Of a stretch of DNA of 64,000 bases, positions 17,902 through 28,000 are shown piece by piece. The DNA lies in assembly GCA_041687335.1 (NCBI GenBank), contig JAWLCE010000020.1:16442-80441 (forward strand), read 5' to 3'. Both the position numbers and the translations under genes were made by a program. The stretch is from JAJFUE01 sp041687335 (GTDB lineage Bacteria > Sumerlaeota > Sumerlaeia > MVZB01). The notes under the pieces are model-generated. The model was not told the DNA's origin. It was given only the letters and a program-made list of their open reading frames with translations, and did not search any database. Every line of letters begins with the position of its first letter. Position 1 is the first letter of the stretch.

Positions 17902-19166
17902 GGTGCGCTCACTTCCGTGGCGGTGGAGACGGCATCGGACGCCGCGGGGGGATCAACCGGCTCGACCACCGGAACCTCGGCGGTCCCAGTCGTCGGCGTG
18001 TCCGCCACAGTCGCGCCAATGGTGGTCGCCTCATCAGCCGGGGTGGCCGCCGGTTCGGGGCCGGACTCGACAGCGGGCGGGAAGGCCCCCGATTCGATAT
18101 CGGCGCGCAACTGCTGGACCATCTGACCGGCCTCCTGAGCCTCGGGAGTGCCCGGGTGCATGCGGACGATCTCCTCGAACATGGCCACGGCGGCCTCGCC
18201 GTCATGCTGCTCGAGGGCCAAGTCAACCAAAGCGCGGCGGGCGTCCATCGCGACCCGGCCGACGGGATATTCCTCAATCACGCGGCGATAGAGCGCCTCG
18301 GCCGCCTCCGGCTGCTTGCGTTGGCGTTCGACCAAGCCCATCACCATCAGCAGCTGTCCACGCTCCTCGGCGCCGACGGCCTTATCGAAGGCCTCGTTGA
18401 GTTTGCTGAGGGCGACCTCGATGGTCTGGGCCGCCTCCTGCGGGCGCTCCTGCTGTTCATAGATCGCGCTGATGCGCAGCAAAAGGTCCACATGCTTGGG
18501 ATGGTCGGGATAACGCTCCATGAAGCGCTCGAGCACCGCGATCGACTCGTCATAGTGCTCGGCCAGACGATGGATCTGCGAGAGCCGCTGGTAGGCCTCG
18601 AGTTCGAGCAGCGGATCAATTTCGTAGCCCCGGGCAGCATGCTCCAGAATCACCTGGGCCTCATCGTGGCGCTCGTTGTGGTAATACAGGTCGGCCAGCA
18701 TGATCTGGAAGGCGAACTGCCCCTCGGTGGGGGCCTGGCTGAACGTGGGCGAGGTTTCAATGGCCTCCTGAAGTGCCAGCTCGGGCTTCTCCTCGCGCAT
18801 GAAGCTGTGGATTTTACCAGAGAAGGGCATCCAGCCGGCCTCTGTCTGGGGCCCGCCGGCCAAGGCGATCAGAAAATCGAGCTGCTCGCGCTCATGGGCA
18901 AACTTGCCCTCGGCGCCGTAGATCGCCGCCAGCCCCATTCTGGCGCGCGGGGCCACGGCGCTATCGGGGTGCTTGGTCAGAATCTGCTGATAAAGCAACT
19001 GGGCCTCGACCAGATTATTGCGCAAATAATAGGCATTGGCTTCGCTTAGCAGATCCTCGGGCGTACGCCCCCCGCAGCCGGGCATGATCATCAGCGCCAG
19101 CAACACGGCCAGGCCGGCTGAGAGCGCCCGCCGCCGAAGACCACAAAAATTTCCAATCATGTTCAT
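17898..19166 (-). CDS. TPR-repeat lipoprotein
   Basis: A 422-residue protein from MNMIGNFC; a longer frame to 19232 has no added support. A lipoprotein-type signal ends at MIMPGC. The rest is tandem helical TPR-like repeats (EANAYYLRNNLVEAQLLYQQILTKHPDSAVAPRARMG begins the first), then a low-complexity Ala/Pro/Thr/Val tail from about residue 365. It resembles YfgC/BamD-like assembly lipoproteins only in general form. It heads a six-gene leftward chain through ybeY, era and the STAS genes. Confidence 0.78.
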   Translation of the reverse strand: MNMIGNFCGLRRRALSAGLAVLLALMIMPGCGGRTPEDLLSEANAYYLRNNLVEAQLLYQQILTKHPDSAVAPRARMGLAAIYGAEGKFAHEREQLDFLIALAGGPQTEAGWMPFSGKIHSFMREEKPELALQEAIETSPTFSQAPTEGQFAFQIMLADLYYHNERHDEAQVILEHAARGYEIDPLLELEAYQRLSQIHRLAEHYDESIAVLERFMERYPDHPKHVDLLLRISAIYEQQERPQEAAQTIEVALSKLNEAFDKAVGAEERGQLLMVMGLVERQRKQPEAAEALYRRVIEEYPVGRVAMDARRALVDLALEQHDGEAAVAMFEEIVRMHPGTPEAQEAGQMVQQLRADIESGAFPPAVESGPEPAATPADEATTIGATVADTPTTGTAEVPVVEPVDPPAASDAVSTATEVSAP

Positions 19167-19425
19167 GGGTGCTAAAATCCGTTGAATGAAGTCTGGACCG
19201 ACGGTCTCACACCAAGGCCGAGCCCAAAGCACAATAACTGCCCTGCCCCTGATTTGTCAAAACTTATGTCGCTTTTTTGGGCACGCAAGGGTGCATTTCG
19301 AGCACATCGGGAAAGGTCCGGACTGGAGACCCTCTATCGGGTCAAAGACTCAACCAACCACTACTCGCTCGCGTGGTGCACAGGCAGGCGATGATGACCA
19401 TAAGAAGCAAGGAAGGATTCAGTTC

Positions 19426-19842
19426 ATGACTCATCAACAGCGGATCGAGGTGGCCACGCGTGGCGAGCGCGACATGCACGACCTGACGCCCCGGATCAAG
19501 GCGATCGTCACCGCCGCCGGCATCCAGCAGGGCCTGGTCCATGTCTTCAACATCGGATCGACGGCCGCCGTGGGCACCATCGAATTGGAGCCGGGGCTGG
19601 AGCAGGATCTCCCCGATCTGCTGGCCCGGCTGATCCCGCCCAGCCGCGACTACGGCCACGAGCGAGCCTGGCATGATGGCAACGGCCACAGCCACCTGCA
19701 GGCAACGCTACTGGGCCAAGGCCTGACCCTGCCCGTCAGTGACGGTCGGCCGGCCCTGGGCCAGTGGCAGCAGGTCTTCCTGCTCGAATGTGACATCCGC
19801 CCGCGCCGCCGCGAGCTGATCGTCACAGTGCTGGGGGAGTAG
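19426..19842 (+). CDS. YjbQ-family protein (UPF0047)
   Basis: A 138-residue protein. The start at 19426 has an AAGGAAGG sequence just upstream; the frame is open further 5' but unsupported. Family motifs are VFNIGSTAAVGTIELEPGLEQDL, HERAWHDGNGHSHLQATLLG and QWQQVFLLECDIRPRRRELIV. The conserved His and Asn residues in HDGNGHSHL form the likely metal/active site. Thiamin-phosphate synthase activity has been reported for some members in vitro, but the physiological role is unsettled. Confidence 0.92.
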   Translation: MTHQQRIEVATRGERDMHDLTPRIKAIVTAAGIQQGLVHVFNIGSTAAVGTIELEPGLEQDLPDLLARLIPPSRDYGHERAWHDGNGHSHLQATLLGQGLTLPVSDGRPALGQWQQVFLLECDIRPRRRELIVTVLGE

Positions 19843-19856
19843 GGGGAACGGAGTCC

Positions 19857-20027
19857 TTAACGATCGGTGGCGTCTTCGATCCGGTCGCCCATTTCCTCGA
19901 GACCTTCATCGAGTTGCTCGCCGGTGTCCTCGAAGGGTCCCTCGCGGCGGTCGCAACCGGTCAGGACAAGACCCGGAGTGCCGAGCAGCAATACCAAAGT
20001 GAGCATCCATAGCAGTGATTTCTTCAT
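19857..20027 (-). CDS. Tiny lipoprotein (56 residues)
   Basis: A complete short frame: MKKSLLWMLTLVLLLG, lipobox VLTGC at residues 21-25, then an acidic 31-residue tail (CDRREGPFEDTGEQLDEGL...). GGAGG lies about 11 bases before the start. It converges with yjbQ, 14 bp away. Small acidic lipoproteins with a tail repeating Glu/Asp plus Gly occur in many Gram-negative bacteria, with no known role. Confidence 0.75.
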   Translation of the reverse strand: MKKSLLWMLTLVLLLGTPGLVLTGCDRREGPFEDTGEQLDEGLEEMGDRIEDATDR

Positions 20028-20141
20028 GAGTTCAGGTTCCTCCAGATGATGGATCCATCATAATACAGCCCTGGCCACGGCGTCAAAAGTACGCCGTGAC
20101 GGGCGCAGCCGCAAGATTTGCTATGATCAATGGAGCAACAA

Positions 20142-20199
20142 GATTCGGAGGCGAGGACGATGACCGACAAGATTCGGAGGCGAGGACGATGACCGACAA
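20142..20199 (+). repeat. 29-bp tandem duplication of the msrB start region
   Basis: The 29-bp unit occurs twice in a row (20142-20170 and 20171-20199). It contains GGAGG, the spacer and the ATG with three codons. Because 29 is not a multiple of three, the upstream copy opens a ten-codon frame (MTDKIRRRGR) whose TGA overlaps the msrB ATG as ATGA. Confidence 0.9.
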
Positions 20200-20599
20200 G
20201 CCCGATCCGATGGAAAAGACCGATCAGGAGTGGCGTGAACAGCTGACCCCAGAGCAGTATCAGGTCATGCGGCGCCAGGGTACCGAGGCCCCCTTCCGCA
20301 ATGAGTACTGGGACGCAAAAACCCCGGGGGTTTACCTGTGCGCCGGCTGCGGCAGCGAACTATTTGACTCGGAGCAGAAATACGATTCGGGCACGGGCTG
20401 GCCCAGCTTCTGGGCGCCGCTGGCGCAGCACAACGTCGCGACCGAGTCCGACCGCAGCCTGGGGGTGGAGCGAACCGAAGTGCACTGCGCGCGCTGCGGG
20501 GCGCACCTGGGCCATGTTTTCCCGGATGGACCACGCCCCACCGGCCAGCGTTACTGCATCAATTCCGCATCGCTGCGGCTGCGCCCGCGCGAGCCGTAA
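20189..20599 (+). CDS. msrB: Peptide-methionine (R)-S-oxide reductase MsrB
   Basis: A 136-residue enzyme that reduces methionine-R-sulfoxide in proteins. Zinc-binding pairs are CAGCG and CARCG. The catalytic cysteine is in RYCINSASL near the C-terminus, and SGTGWPSFW is the substrate-pocket motif. The start at 20189 is the second copy of a duplicated RBS-ATG unit with GGAGG eight bases upstream. A frame open to 20096 is disfavoured. The genome also has MsrA (59.5 kb), so both sulfoxide stereoisomers can be repaired. Confidence 0.96.
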   Translation: MTDKPDPMEKTDQEWREQLTPEQYQVMRRQGTEAPFRNEYWDAKTPGVYLCAGCGSELFDSEQKYDSGTGWPSFWAPLAQHNVATESDRSLGVERTEVHCARCGAHLGHVFPDGPRPTGQRYCINSASLRLRPREP

Positions 20600-20616
20600 C
20601 CGGCCCCGGCGGTTGA

Positions 20617-22518
20617 TCAGCCCGCCAGCGCCATGTTCGCCTGGCGCTTCTCGGCCTTCTTGCGCAGTTCGGAATCCAGGATCGCCTTGCGCAGGCGAAT
20701 TGACTTTGGCGTGACCTCGACCAGCTCGTCGGGTCCGATCCACTCGAGCGCCTGATCCAGCGACATGCGCCGGGCCGCGTTGAGCGTGACCGTGGAGTCC
20801 TTGTTCGCCGAGCGATGGTTGGTCAGGGCCTTGGCCTTGGTCGGGTTGCAGGGCATGTCCTCGGGACGGCTGTTCTCGCCGACGATCTGGCCGCCGTAGA
20901 CCTTATCCATCGGCTCACAGAACATCTGCGCACGCGCCTGAAGAGACTGGATTTGATAGCCGGTCGCCGAACCGGTCTCCATCGCCACCAGCGCCCCGCG
21001 TCCGCGCGAGCCGATGTCCCCGCGCCAGGGGCCGTAGCCCGTGAAGCGGCTGGCCATCACGCCCAGCCCGCGCGTGTCGGTCAGGAACTCGTTGCGGTAG
21101 CCGATCAGGCCGCGCGTCGGAATCTCGAACTCCAGCCGCATCAGGCCGGTGCCGCCATTCTCAAGTCCACGCAGCTCGCCTTTGCGCTTGGCCAGCTTCT
21201 CGATCACGACGCCCTGATAGGCCTCCGGCACATCGATGATGAGCTGCTCGATCGGTTCCAGCGGACGGCCGTCCTTGTCGCGATGAACGATGACCTCAGG
21301 ACGGCTGACGCAGAGCTCCATCCCCTCGCGCCGCATCTCCTCGATCAGGATCGCCAGGTGCAGCTCGCCGCGGCCGCTGACCTTGACCCCGTCGGCGCGG
21401 CCCAGATCCTCCACCCGCAGCGCCACGTTGGTGCGCAGCTCGCGGTCGAGCCGCTCGCGGATCTGGCGCAGCGTGACGGCCCGCCCCTCGTTGCCGGCGA
21501 AGGGGCCATTGTTGACCAGGAAGAACATCGAAACGGTCGGCTCCTCGATCTCGAGCGGGGGCAGCGCCGGCTCCTCGAATTCGGGGGCGCTGAAAGTGTC
21601 GCCGATGCCAACTTCCTCGGGACCGGCGATCCAGACGATATCGCCGGCTGAAATTTCATCAGCCTCGGTGCGTTCCAGCCCGCGCGTCACCCACAGGTGA
21701 ACCGCGCGCTCGCTGGACTGGCCGGCCAGGTCCCAGCCCGCCTCGGGCTGGCCCGGCACGCGCCAGGTGACGGCGCTGCGCGTCATGGCCTCGCCCCGGC
21801 GCAGCCGGCCGCTCAAGACGCGGCCGCAACCAATCCGGCCCACGTAGTCGTTCCAGGCCAGCGTGGAGACCTGCATCCGGAAGGGCTCGTCCTCCTCGAC
21901 CTTGGGTGCCGGCACGCTCTCGATGATCGTCTGAAAGAGCGCATCCATGCCGCTGTGCTCGTCACGCTCCAGGTCGCGGACCAACCAGCCGTCCAACCCC
22001 GAGCCGTAAAGAACCGGGAAATCGGCCTGGTCCTCATGGGCGCCCAGCTCAATGAAAAGGTCAAAAGTCTTGCTCAGGGCCAGCTCGGGGGTGGCGCCCT
22101 TACGATCGACCTTGTTGACGATCACGATCGGCTTGAGGCCCAGGCGCAGCGCCCGCATCAGCACGTAGCGCGTCTGCGGCATCGGCCCCTCGTTGGCGTC
22201 CACCAGCAACAGGACCGAGTCCACCATCGAGAGCACGCGCTCGACCTCGCCCGAGAAATCGGCATGGCCGGGCGTGTCGATGATGTTGATCAGGTGCCCG
22301 CCCCATTCCACCGTGCAGTGCTTGGAGCGGATCGTGATACCGCGCTCGCGCTCCAGGTCAAAGCTGTCCATCACGCGCTCGCCCATCTGCTGATTGTCGC
22401 GGAAGACATGCACGGCGCGGAAGATGGAATCGATCAGGGTGGTCTTGCCATGATCGATATGGGCGACGATCGCCAGATTGCGGATATTGCGGGCAGGGGT
22501 CGACATCGTTTCGGTCAT
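20617..22518 (-). CDS. typA: Translational GTPase TypA/BipA
   Basis: A 633-residue ribosome-binding GTPase of the EF-G family, implicated in 50S subunit assembly and stress adaptation. G1 is AHIDHGKTT, the switch region has RERGITIRSK, G3 is DTPGHADF and G4 is NKVDRKGA. The TypA-specific C-terminal part holds RGLIGYRNEFLTDTRG and GQIVGENSR. The start at 22518 gives the normal family length; the open frame to 22755 would add about 79 residues without homology. Confidence 0.96.
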   Translation of the reverse strand: MTETMSTPARNIRNLAIVAHIDHGKTTLIDSIFRAVHVFRDNQQMGERVMDSFDLERERGITIRSKHCTVEWGGHLINIIDTPGHADFSGEVERVLSMVDSVLLLVDANEGPMPQTRYVLMRALRLGLKPIVIVNKVDRKGATPELALSKTFDLFIELGAHEDQADFPVLYGSGLDGWLVRDLERDEHSGMDALFQTIIESVPAPKVEEDEPFRMQVSTLAWNDYVGRIGCGRVLSGRLRRGEAMTRSAVTWRVPGQPEAGWDLAGQSSERAVHLWVTRGLERTEADEISAGDIVWIAGPEEVGIGDTFSAPEFEEPALPPLEIEEPTVSMFFLVNNGPFAGNEGRAVTLRQIRERLDRELRTNVALRVEDLGRADGVKVSGRGELHLAILIEEMRREGMELCVSRPEVIVHRDKDGRPLEPIEQLIIDVPEAYQGVVIEKLAKRKGELRGLENGGTGLMRLEFEIPTRGLIGYRNEFLTDTRGLGVMASRFTGYGPWRGDIGSRGRGALVAMETGSATGYQIQSLQARAQMFCEPMDKVYGGQIVGENSRPEDMPCNPTKAKALTNHRSANKDSTVTLNAARRMSLDQALEWIGPDELVEVTPKSIRLRKAILDSELRKKAEKRQANMALAG

Positions 22519-22733
22519 TGCTCCGGGGTCTGGGGTCCATCCTGCATCATGAGCGGCAGGGCGCAAACGGTCTATCTTACCAAGCAACGGCCCCGTGGGC
22601 CAAGCCCTATTTATTGGAAGAGGATCGACGCGCCGCCGGGGATGCCGTAAAAGCTCGACACGGCCGGGCGGGTCGGCCACAATAACCAGCGCCCGAGCAA
22701 GAAATCCTTTGTCGCCCTTCCGGATGTTTCGCC

Positions 22734-24008
22734 ATGATGTTTTCACCACGCCCATTATTAAGCCTTTTCGGCTGGCTGCCCCTGCTGGCGCTGCTGGCCC
22801 TGTCCGGCTGCCAATCCGTTTCGGTGCGCGGCGTGCCCGAGGTTGACTGGGAGGCCTTGGCGGCCGTGGCCCACCCGCGCACGCTGGCCGTGCTGCCCAC
22901 GACCGAGGAGGACGATCGGCCCGACCTCACCGGCCCGATGCGGCTGGCGCTGTATGGTTCATTGGCCCCGCTGGAATTCAAGGATCGCGAGCTGAGCGAC
23001 GTGGACCAGCGGCTGGCCCTGATTGCCAACCGCATGGGGCTGCGGCCGGAGGAACTGCCGCCGGAGGCCCGGGCCCACCCGCTGCTGGGCGACACCGTCG
23101 CCTTCAGTCACATTGAGAGCGTCAGTCGCTTTTATTTGATCTTTTATGCCCACAACCGCCTGCGCCTGAACCTGCAACTGGTCGACACCCACACCCGGAA
23201 AGTGTTCTATCGCGGCCGGTTCACGATCACCAATCGGCGGCTGGAGGCGACGATTGACCCGTTTGGGCTGGCCGGCACCGCCGTCAGCTCGCTATGGCAC
23301 CTGCGCGCGGACCAGCTGGCGCAGACGCTGGAGACGGGAGCTGACAAGATCGCGGCGCAAATCCCGCCGCTGCCGGCGACCGTCGCCACCGACCCGGGAG
23401 AACTGTGCATCGAACGCCTGGCCGTCAAGCTGCCCCGGACGCTGCTGCGGGCTGGCGATAAGATCGAGGTCGAGGTGCTGGGCACGCCGAAGGGGCAGGC
23501 GACCTTCCGCTTTGGTCCCGGCGAGCGGCCACGGCCGCTGATCGAAGTGGCGCCGGGGCGCTACCTCGGGCGGGCCGAGATCGAGCCGGGCATGGATACC
23601 CCTTATGCCTTTATCGAGGCCGAGCTGGGGCTGGGCGAGCCGGGCGAAACGGTGCGGGACTCGGCCATCGACCAGCCGTTCGCGATCGACACGATGCCCC
23701 CGCCGCGAGGACGCGTGGCGCGCTGCTGGCCGGCTCCGCCGCGCCGCGGGATTTACCTGGAGCTGGAAACCGACCCCACCGACCCACGCGCTCAGCTGGA
23801 GGCGCCGCAGACCTATTTCATCTATCGGCGGCCGGCGGGGGGGGGCCGCTTCCAGCGCATCGGCGAATCTGCGGCAACGACCTTCCTTGACGCCGAGGCT
23901 GACCCGGGCCACCCGTGGGAGTATCAGATCATCACGCGCGACCCGGCCGGCAACGACGCCGCCCCCGGCCCGATCGCCCGGCGCGACCCCGCCGTCGCGG
24001 CCCGCTAA
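22734..24008 (+). CDS. Lipoprotein with C-terminal fibronectin-III-like domain
   Basis: A 424-residue protein with a clear lipoprotein signal (LLALLALSGC, Cys at 26). The N-terminal half (about residues 50-215) is unrecognised but contains TLAVLPTTEED, typical of LpoB/CsgG-like nucleotide-fold lipoproteins. The last roughly 90 residues (RRGIYLELETDP ... YQIITRDPAGNDAAPGP) read like a fibronectin-III strand set. It is divergent from typA and 19 bp ahead of the SDR gene. Function unknown. Confidence 0.7.
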   Translation: MMFSPRPLLSLFGWLPLLALLALSGCQSVSVRGVPEVDWEALAAVAHPRTLAVLPTTEEDDRPDLTGPMRLALYGSLAPLEFKDRELSDVDQRLALIANRMGLRPEELPPEARAHPLLGDTVAFSHIESVSRFYLIFYAHNRLRLNLQLVDTHTRKVFYRGRFTITNRRLEATIDPFGLAGTAVSSLWHLRADQLAQTLETGADKIAAQIPPLPATVATDPGELCIERLAVKLPRTLLRAGDKIEVEVLGTPKGQATFRFGPGERPRPLIEVAPGRYLGRAEIEPGMDTPYAFIEAELGLGEPGETVRDSAIDQPFAIDTMPPPRGRVARCWPAPPRRGIYLELETDPTDPRAQLEAPQTYFIYRRPAGGGRFQRIGESAATTFLDAEADPGHPWEYQIITRDPAGNDAAPGPIARRDPAVAAR

Positions 24009-24027
24009 AAATCAGGACCCCGGCACC

Positions 24028-24918
24028 ATGAACCAGGGCGACTTTATCTTCCTGACCGGGGCCACCGGCCACACCGGCTCTTACCTGGCGCGGCGCCTGC
24101 TGGCGGAGGGCCGGACGCTGCGCTGCCTGGTGCATACCGCCGAGCACGCCCGCCACCTGCCCGCCGATGAGCGACTGCGCGTGGTGCCCGGCGACATCGA
24201 GCAACCCGAGCCGTGGCAGGGCGAGCTGGCGGGCGCGGCGGCGCTGGTGCATATGGCGCACGTAGGGTTCGCACCGATGGCGATTGCCGCCTGCCGCGCG
24301 GCGGGGGTGCGGCGGCTCGTCTCGCTCAGCTCGACGCGGCGGTTCACGAAGTTCCCCGAAGAGACCGCCCGCCTCGTCATCGCCGGCGAGGCCGCCCTGG
24401 AGGCCTCGGGGCTGGACTTTACCATCCTGCGCCCATCGATGATCTTCGGCGGTCCGCGCGACAATAACCTTGAAAAAGTCGTGCGTTGGCTTGGCCGCCA
24501 CCGCTGGATGCCGTTGGTGGCCGGTGGCCGCAACCTGGTCCAGCCGATCTTCGTGCTCGACCTGGTCGAGGCGATCGTGGCGGCGCTGACGCGACCCGGG
24601 TCGATCGGCCGCGCGCTGACATTGGCGGGGCCGGAGGCGCTCACGCAGCGGGAGCTGATCGAGCAGATCGCCCGCGCGATGGGTCGGCCTCTGCACTGGG
24701 TGCCGGTGCCGATGGCCGCGGCGTTGACCGCCGGTTGGCTGCTCGAGCAGCTCCAGCACCGCCCGCTGGCCACACGCGACCAGTTCCGCCGCATGCTGGA
24801 AGACAAGACCTTCGACATCAGCGAGGCGAAAACCGTGCTCGCCTGGACCCCGCGCCCGTTCCAGGAGGCAATCCAACTGAAACTGGCCCGGCAGATCAAC
24901 GACAGCCTGCCATCCTGA
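24028..24918 (+). CDS. NAD(P)-binding SDR/NmrA-like protein (complex I NDUFA9 type)
   Basis: A 296-residue Rossmann-fold protein. The nucleotide motif is FLTGATGHTGSYLARRLL at the N-terminus. Other atypical-SDR motifs are VSLSSTRRF, the catalytic-like LRPSMIFGG and QPIFVLDLVEAI, together the pattern of the NDUFA9/epimerase-like (SDR_a5/a7) group. The usual YxxxK pair is not obvious, so classical dehydrogenase activity is uncertain. The start at 24028 is preferred over a long upstream open frame that overlaps the lipoprotein gene. Confidence 0.85.
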   Translation: MNQGDFIFLTGATGHTGSYLARRLLAEGRTLRCLVHTAEHARHLPADERLRVVPGDIEQPEPWQGELAGAAALVHMAHVGFAPMAIAACRAAGVRRLVSLSSTRRFTKFPEETARLVIAGEAALEASGLDFTILRPSMIFGGPRDNNLEKVVRWLGRHRWMPLVAGGRNLVQPIFVLDLVEAIVAALTRPGSIGRALTLAGPEALTQRELIEQIARAMGRPLHWVPVPMAAALTAGWLLEQLQHRPLATRDQFRRMLEDKTFDISEAKTVLAWTPRPFQEAIQLKLARQINDSLPS

Positions 24919-25025
24919 CGCCTGCTTCGGCTCAGCCGCACAAAATCTGTTGATTCGACTTGGTTGCCCTGCGCTAATCAGAACGGAGACAACAGCCGGT
25001 AATGAACTTCTGGAGACGTTAGCGC

Positions 25026-28000
25026 GTGTCACCGTCTTCGCCCGAGACGAAATCGCCGGCCGCCGCGCGCGCAACCATGCTGGCGCTGGCGGTGGTGCTG
25101 GTGCTGCTGGTCGTGACGCGGCTGGCGGGGCTGGGCGAGCGGGCGTTTCATCATGACGAGTCGCTGCACGCATATCATAGCTGGCTGCTGGCGCGCGACG
25201 GCCCCGCCGTCTACGCCTACGACCCCATCTATCACGGCCCGTTCCTTTACCACACAGGCGCGCTGGTATTCCGGCTGCTGCCCGACAGTGACGTCACGGC
25301 GCGGCTGCCGTTCGCGCTGGCGGGGATCGGGGTCGTTTTGCTGATTCTGCCCTGGCGGCGCTGGGTCGGCTGGGGCGGAGTGCTGGCGCTGGCGGCGCTG
25401 CTGGCGCTCTCGCCGGTGCTGAATTATTATGCCCGCTTCGCGCGCAATGACATTTACATGGCGCTATGGATGGTCGGGCAGATCACGGCGGTGGGACTTT
25501 ACCTGACGCGGCCGCGCGAGCGATACCTGTTTGCGCTGGCGCTGTTTGTCGCGCTGGCCTACTGCACCAAGGAAAACTCATACATTCATCATGCACTGCT
25601 GGGGGGGTTCCTGGCGGTGTGGCTGGGCTGGCGGGCGCTGGCGGGGCCGCGGCGGCTGGCGCGGGCGGTGCTGATCAAGTATCTGCCGCTGGCGCGCTTG
25701 CTCGTGCTGGTGTTCGCCTTTTTGGGTTGCACGTTTCTATATGTGGCGATGGACAGCCGCATCGGGCCCGGGGGGGATCCCTTGGAGGGGCTGCGCGAGC
25801 TGGCTGGGCATGTGATTGCGCTGAGCCCCGACCGGGCGGCGCCCGATCCGGCCGCCTTTGGGTTTTTCACCGCGCCCGGCCGGGAGGAAGCCCGCGCCGG
25901 ATTTATGATCGCCTGCGCGGCGGGCGTGGGCCTGCTGCTGGCGGGCCTGGAGACGGCTTCATTCGGGCGGGCGCGGCGGCGGCGCGGGCGGGCGCTGGCG
26001 GCCTTCGCGGCCGGCGCGGCGCTGCTTTACATGATGCTGGCCCATGCCCTGCTGACGCTGGGGCCGGCGCTGCTGGCGGAGCCCCGGGAGCATTTTGCCG
26101 GTGATCTTCGTGAGCAGGTGGTCGGAAGGGCGCTGCTGCTGGCGTTGGGCGCGCTGCTGCTGGCGCCGGCGGAGTGGCTCGACGAGCCGCTTGGCTGGGC
26201 GCGCCGCTGGCGGCGGCGGGCTAAGGGCTGGCTGGCGCTCGTGGCCCAGGTCAGCCTGATCCTGCTCGTTGGCGGGCTGCTGTTCTCGTCGCTCGGCACG
26301 AATCCGGGGGGGCTGTCGGCGGGCATATATCACTACCTGCATTACTGGTTTCGCCAGCAGACGGGCGAGTATCGCATCTGGGGGGTGTGGTGGTATTACC
26401 TGCCCCGGCTGGTCCTTTACGAGTTGCCGGCGTTGGTGCTGATCGGGCTGCTCGGGCCGGCGGTCCTCGCCAGCCGTTGGCGGCGACCGATCCCTCCGCG
26501 GCAGGGAGACTGGCGGGGGGTGCCGGGCCCGCTGCTGGGCCTGGCGGGGTGGCTGGCGCTGACGACGCCGGTGGTCTATGCGCTGCTCAACGAGAAGGTG
26601 GGCTGGCTGCTGACCCCGCAGGCGCTCGCGCTGAACCTGCTGGCGGGGCTGCTATTGGCGGACTGGATGGCGCGCCGGCCCGCACCTGTCCAGCACCCGA
26701 TGACGCCGCTGCCGGCACTGCTGGGCCTCGCCTGCGGCTTTGCCGCCCTTCAGCATGCGTGGGCGGTTTTCATTGTTCCGGATGCGCCCTATGAGCCGAT
26801 CGTCTACACGGGCACGACGCGGGAATACGCTGGCGAAATGAACCGGGTGACGGAGATTGCCGAGGCGCGCGCGCGGCTGGGCCTGCCGCCGCCGCGCATT
26901 TCGATCGAGGGGGAGTCGGTCTGGCCGGCCACGTGGTATCTGCGCCGGCTCGAGGTGCAGTGGGGGCAGATCGATCCGGCAGCCGACGTAATCATCGCCG
27001 ACGATAGCGAAAGCAACCGCGCGATCATGGCCGCGCTCGAGAGCCGCGGCCGCGAGCTCCAACCGGTGCCGCTGCGAGGCTGGTGGTTCTGGCACGGCAA
27101 CACGGCGGGGCTGCCGGGCGGCGTCAGCCTGATGGACAATCTGGGTGCCTTTCTGATCAACCAGTCGAATTTGGCCGGCTTGAGCGGAGAAGTGGAACGT
27201 CACGAGGGGTTCGGCACGCAGGTGCTAGCGTTCACGCTGGGCCGACGGATCTGGCATCCGACCGCCGCGCAGAACGTGCTGGTGCTGCATCGTGAAACGG
27301 GCGGGGAACGGCGAGTCGAGATCGAATCGATTGGCCGGGTTGGGCGGATGGAGGCCACGATCGAAATCGAGCGGCCACGCGGGATGATCGTCACGCCCGC
27401 GGGTGAGCTGGCCGTCGTGACGGGGGCCGGGCGCGTGGATTTGTTCTCGCCCCAGGGAGTTCATCGCATGTCGATGGGCGGAGGCCTGCTGGCGACGGCG
27501 CTGGGCGGACCGGGCGGGGTGGCCTGCGACGGCGACGGCTGCCTCTATGTCGCCGATACCTGGGGCCACGCCATCCGCAAGTTCGCGCCGGGAGGTGAAC
27601 TGCTTGCCTCGAGATTCGCAGGGCTCGATGCGGCGGGGCGCGTCGGGCTGTTCGGCCCGCGCGGGGTGGCGGTCGGGCCTGACGGCCGCGTTTACATCAC
27701 CGACACCGGCAACCACGCCGTGCGGGCCTATGACGCGGATTTGCGGCCGCTGGGTTCCTGGGGCGGGCGCGGCGAGGAGCCGGGCCGCTTCATCGAGCCG
27801 GTCGGGATCACGGTGGATGCGGGCGGTCATGTTTATGTGGCCGATGCGGGCAACGGCCGCATCCAGCGCTTCGGGCCCGATGGCCGGTTCGATGGCCAGG
27901 TGTTTTGGCAGGCCGCGCCGCCGGAGCCATCGGAGGAGGTCGTGGCGCTCGAGCCGGCGCTGGCGATGCTGCCTGACGGGCGGCTGGCGTTGTCACTGTC

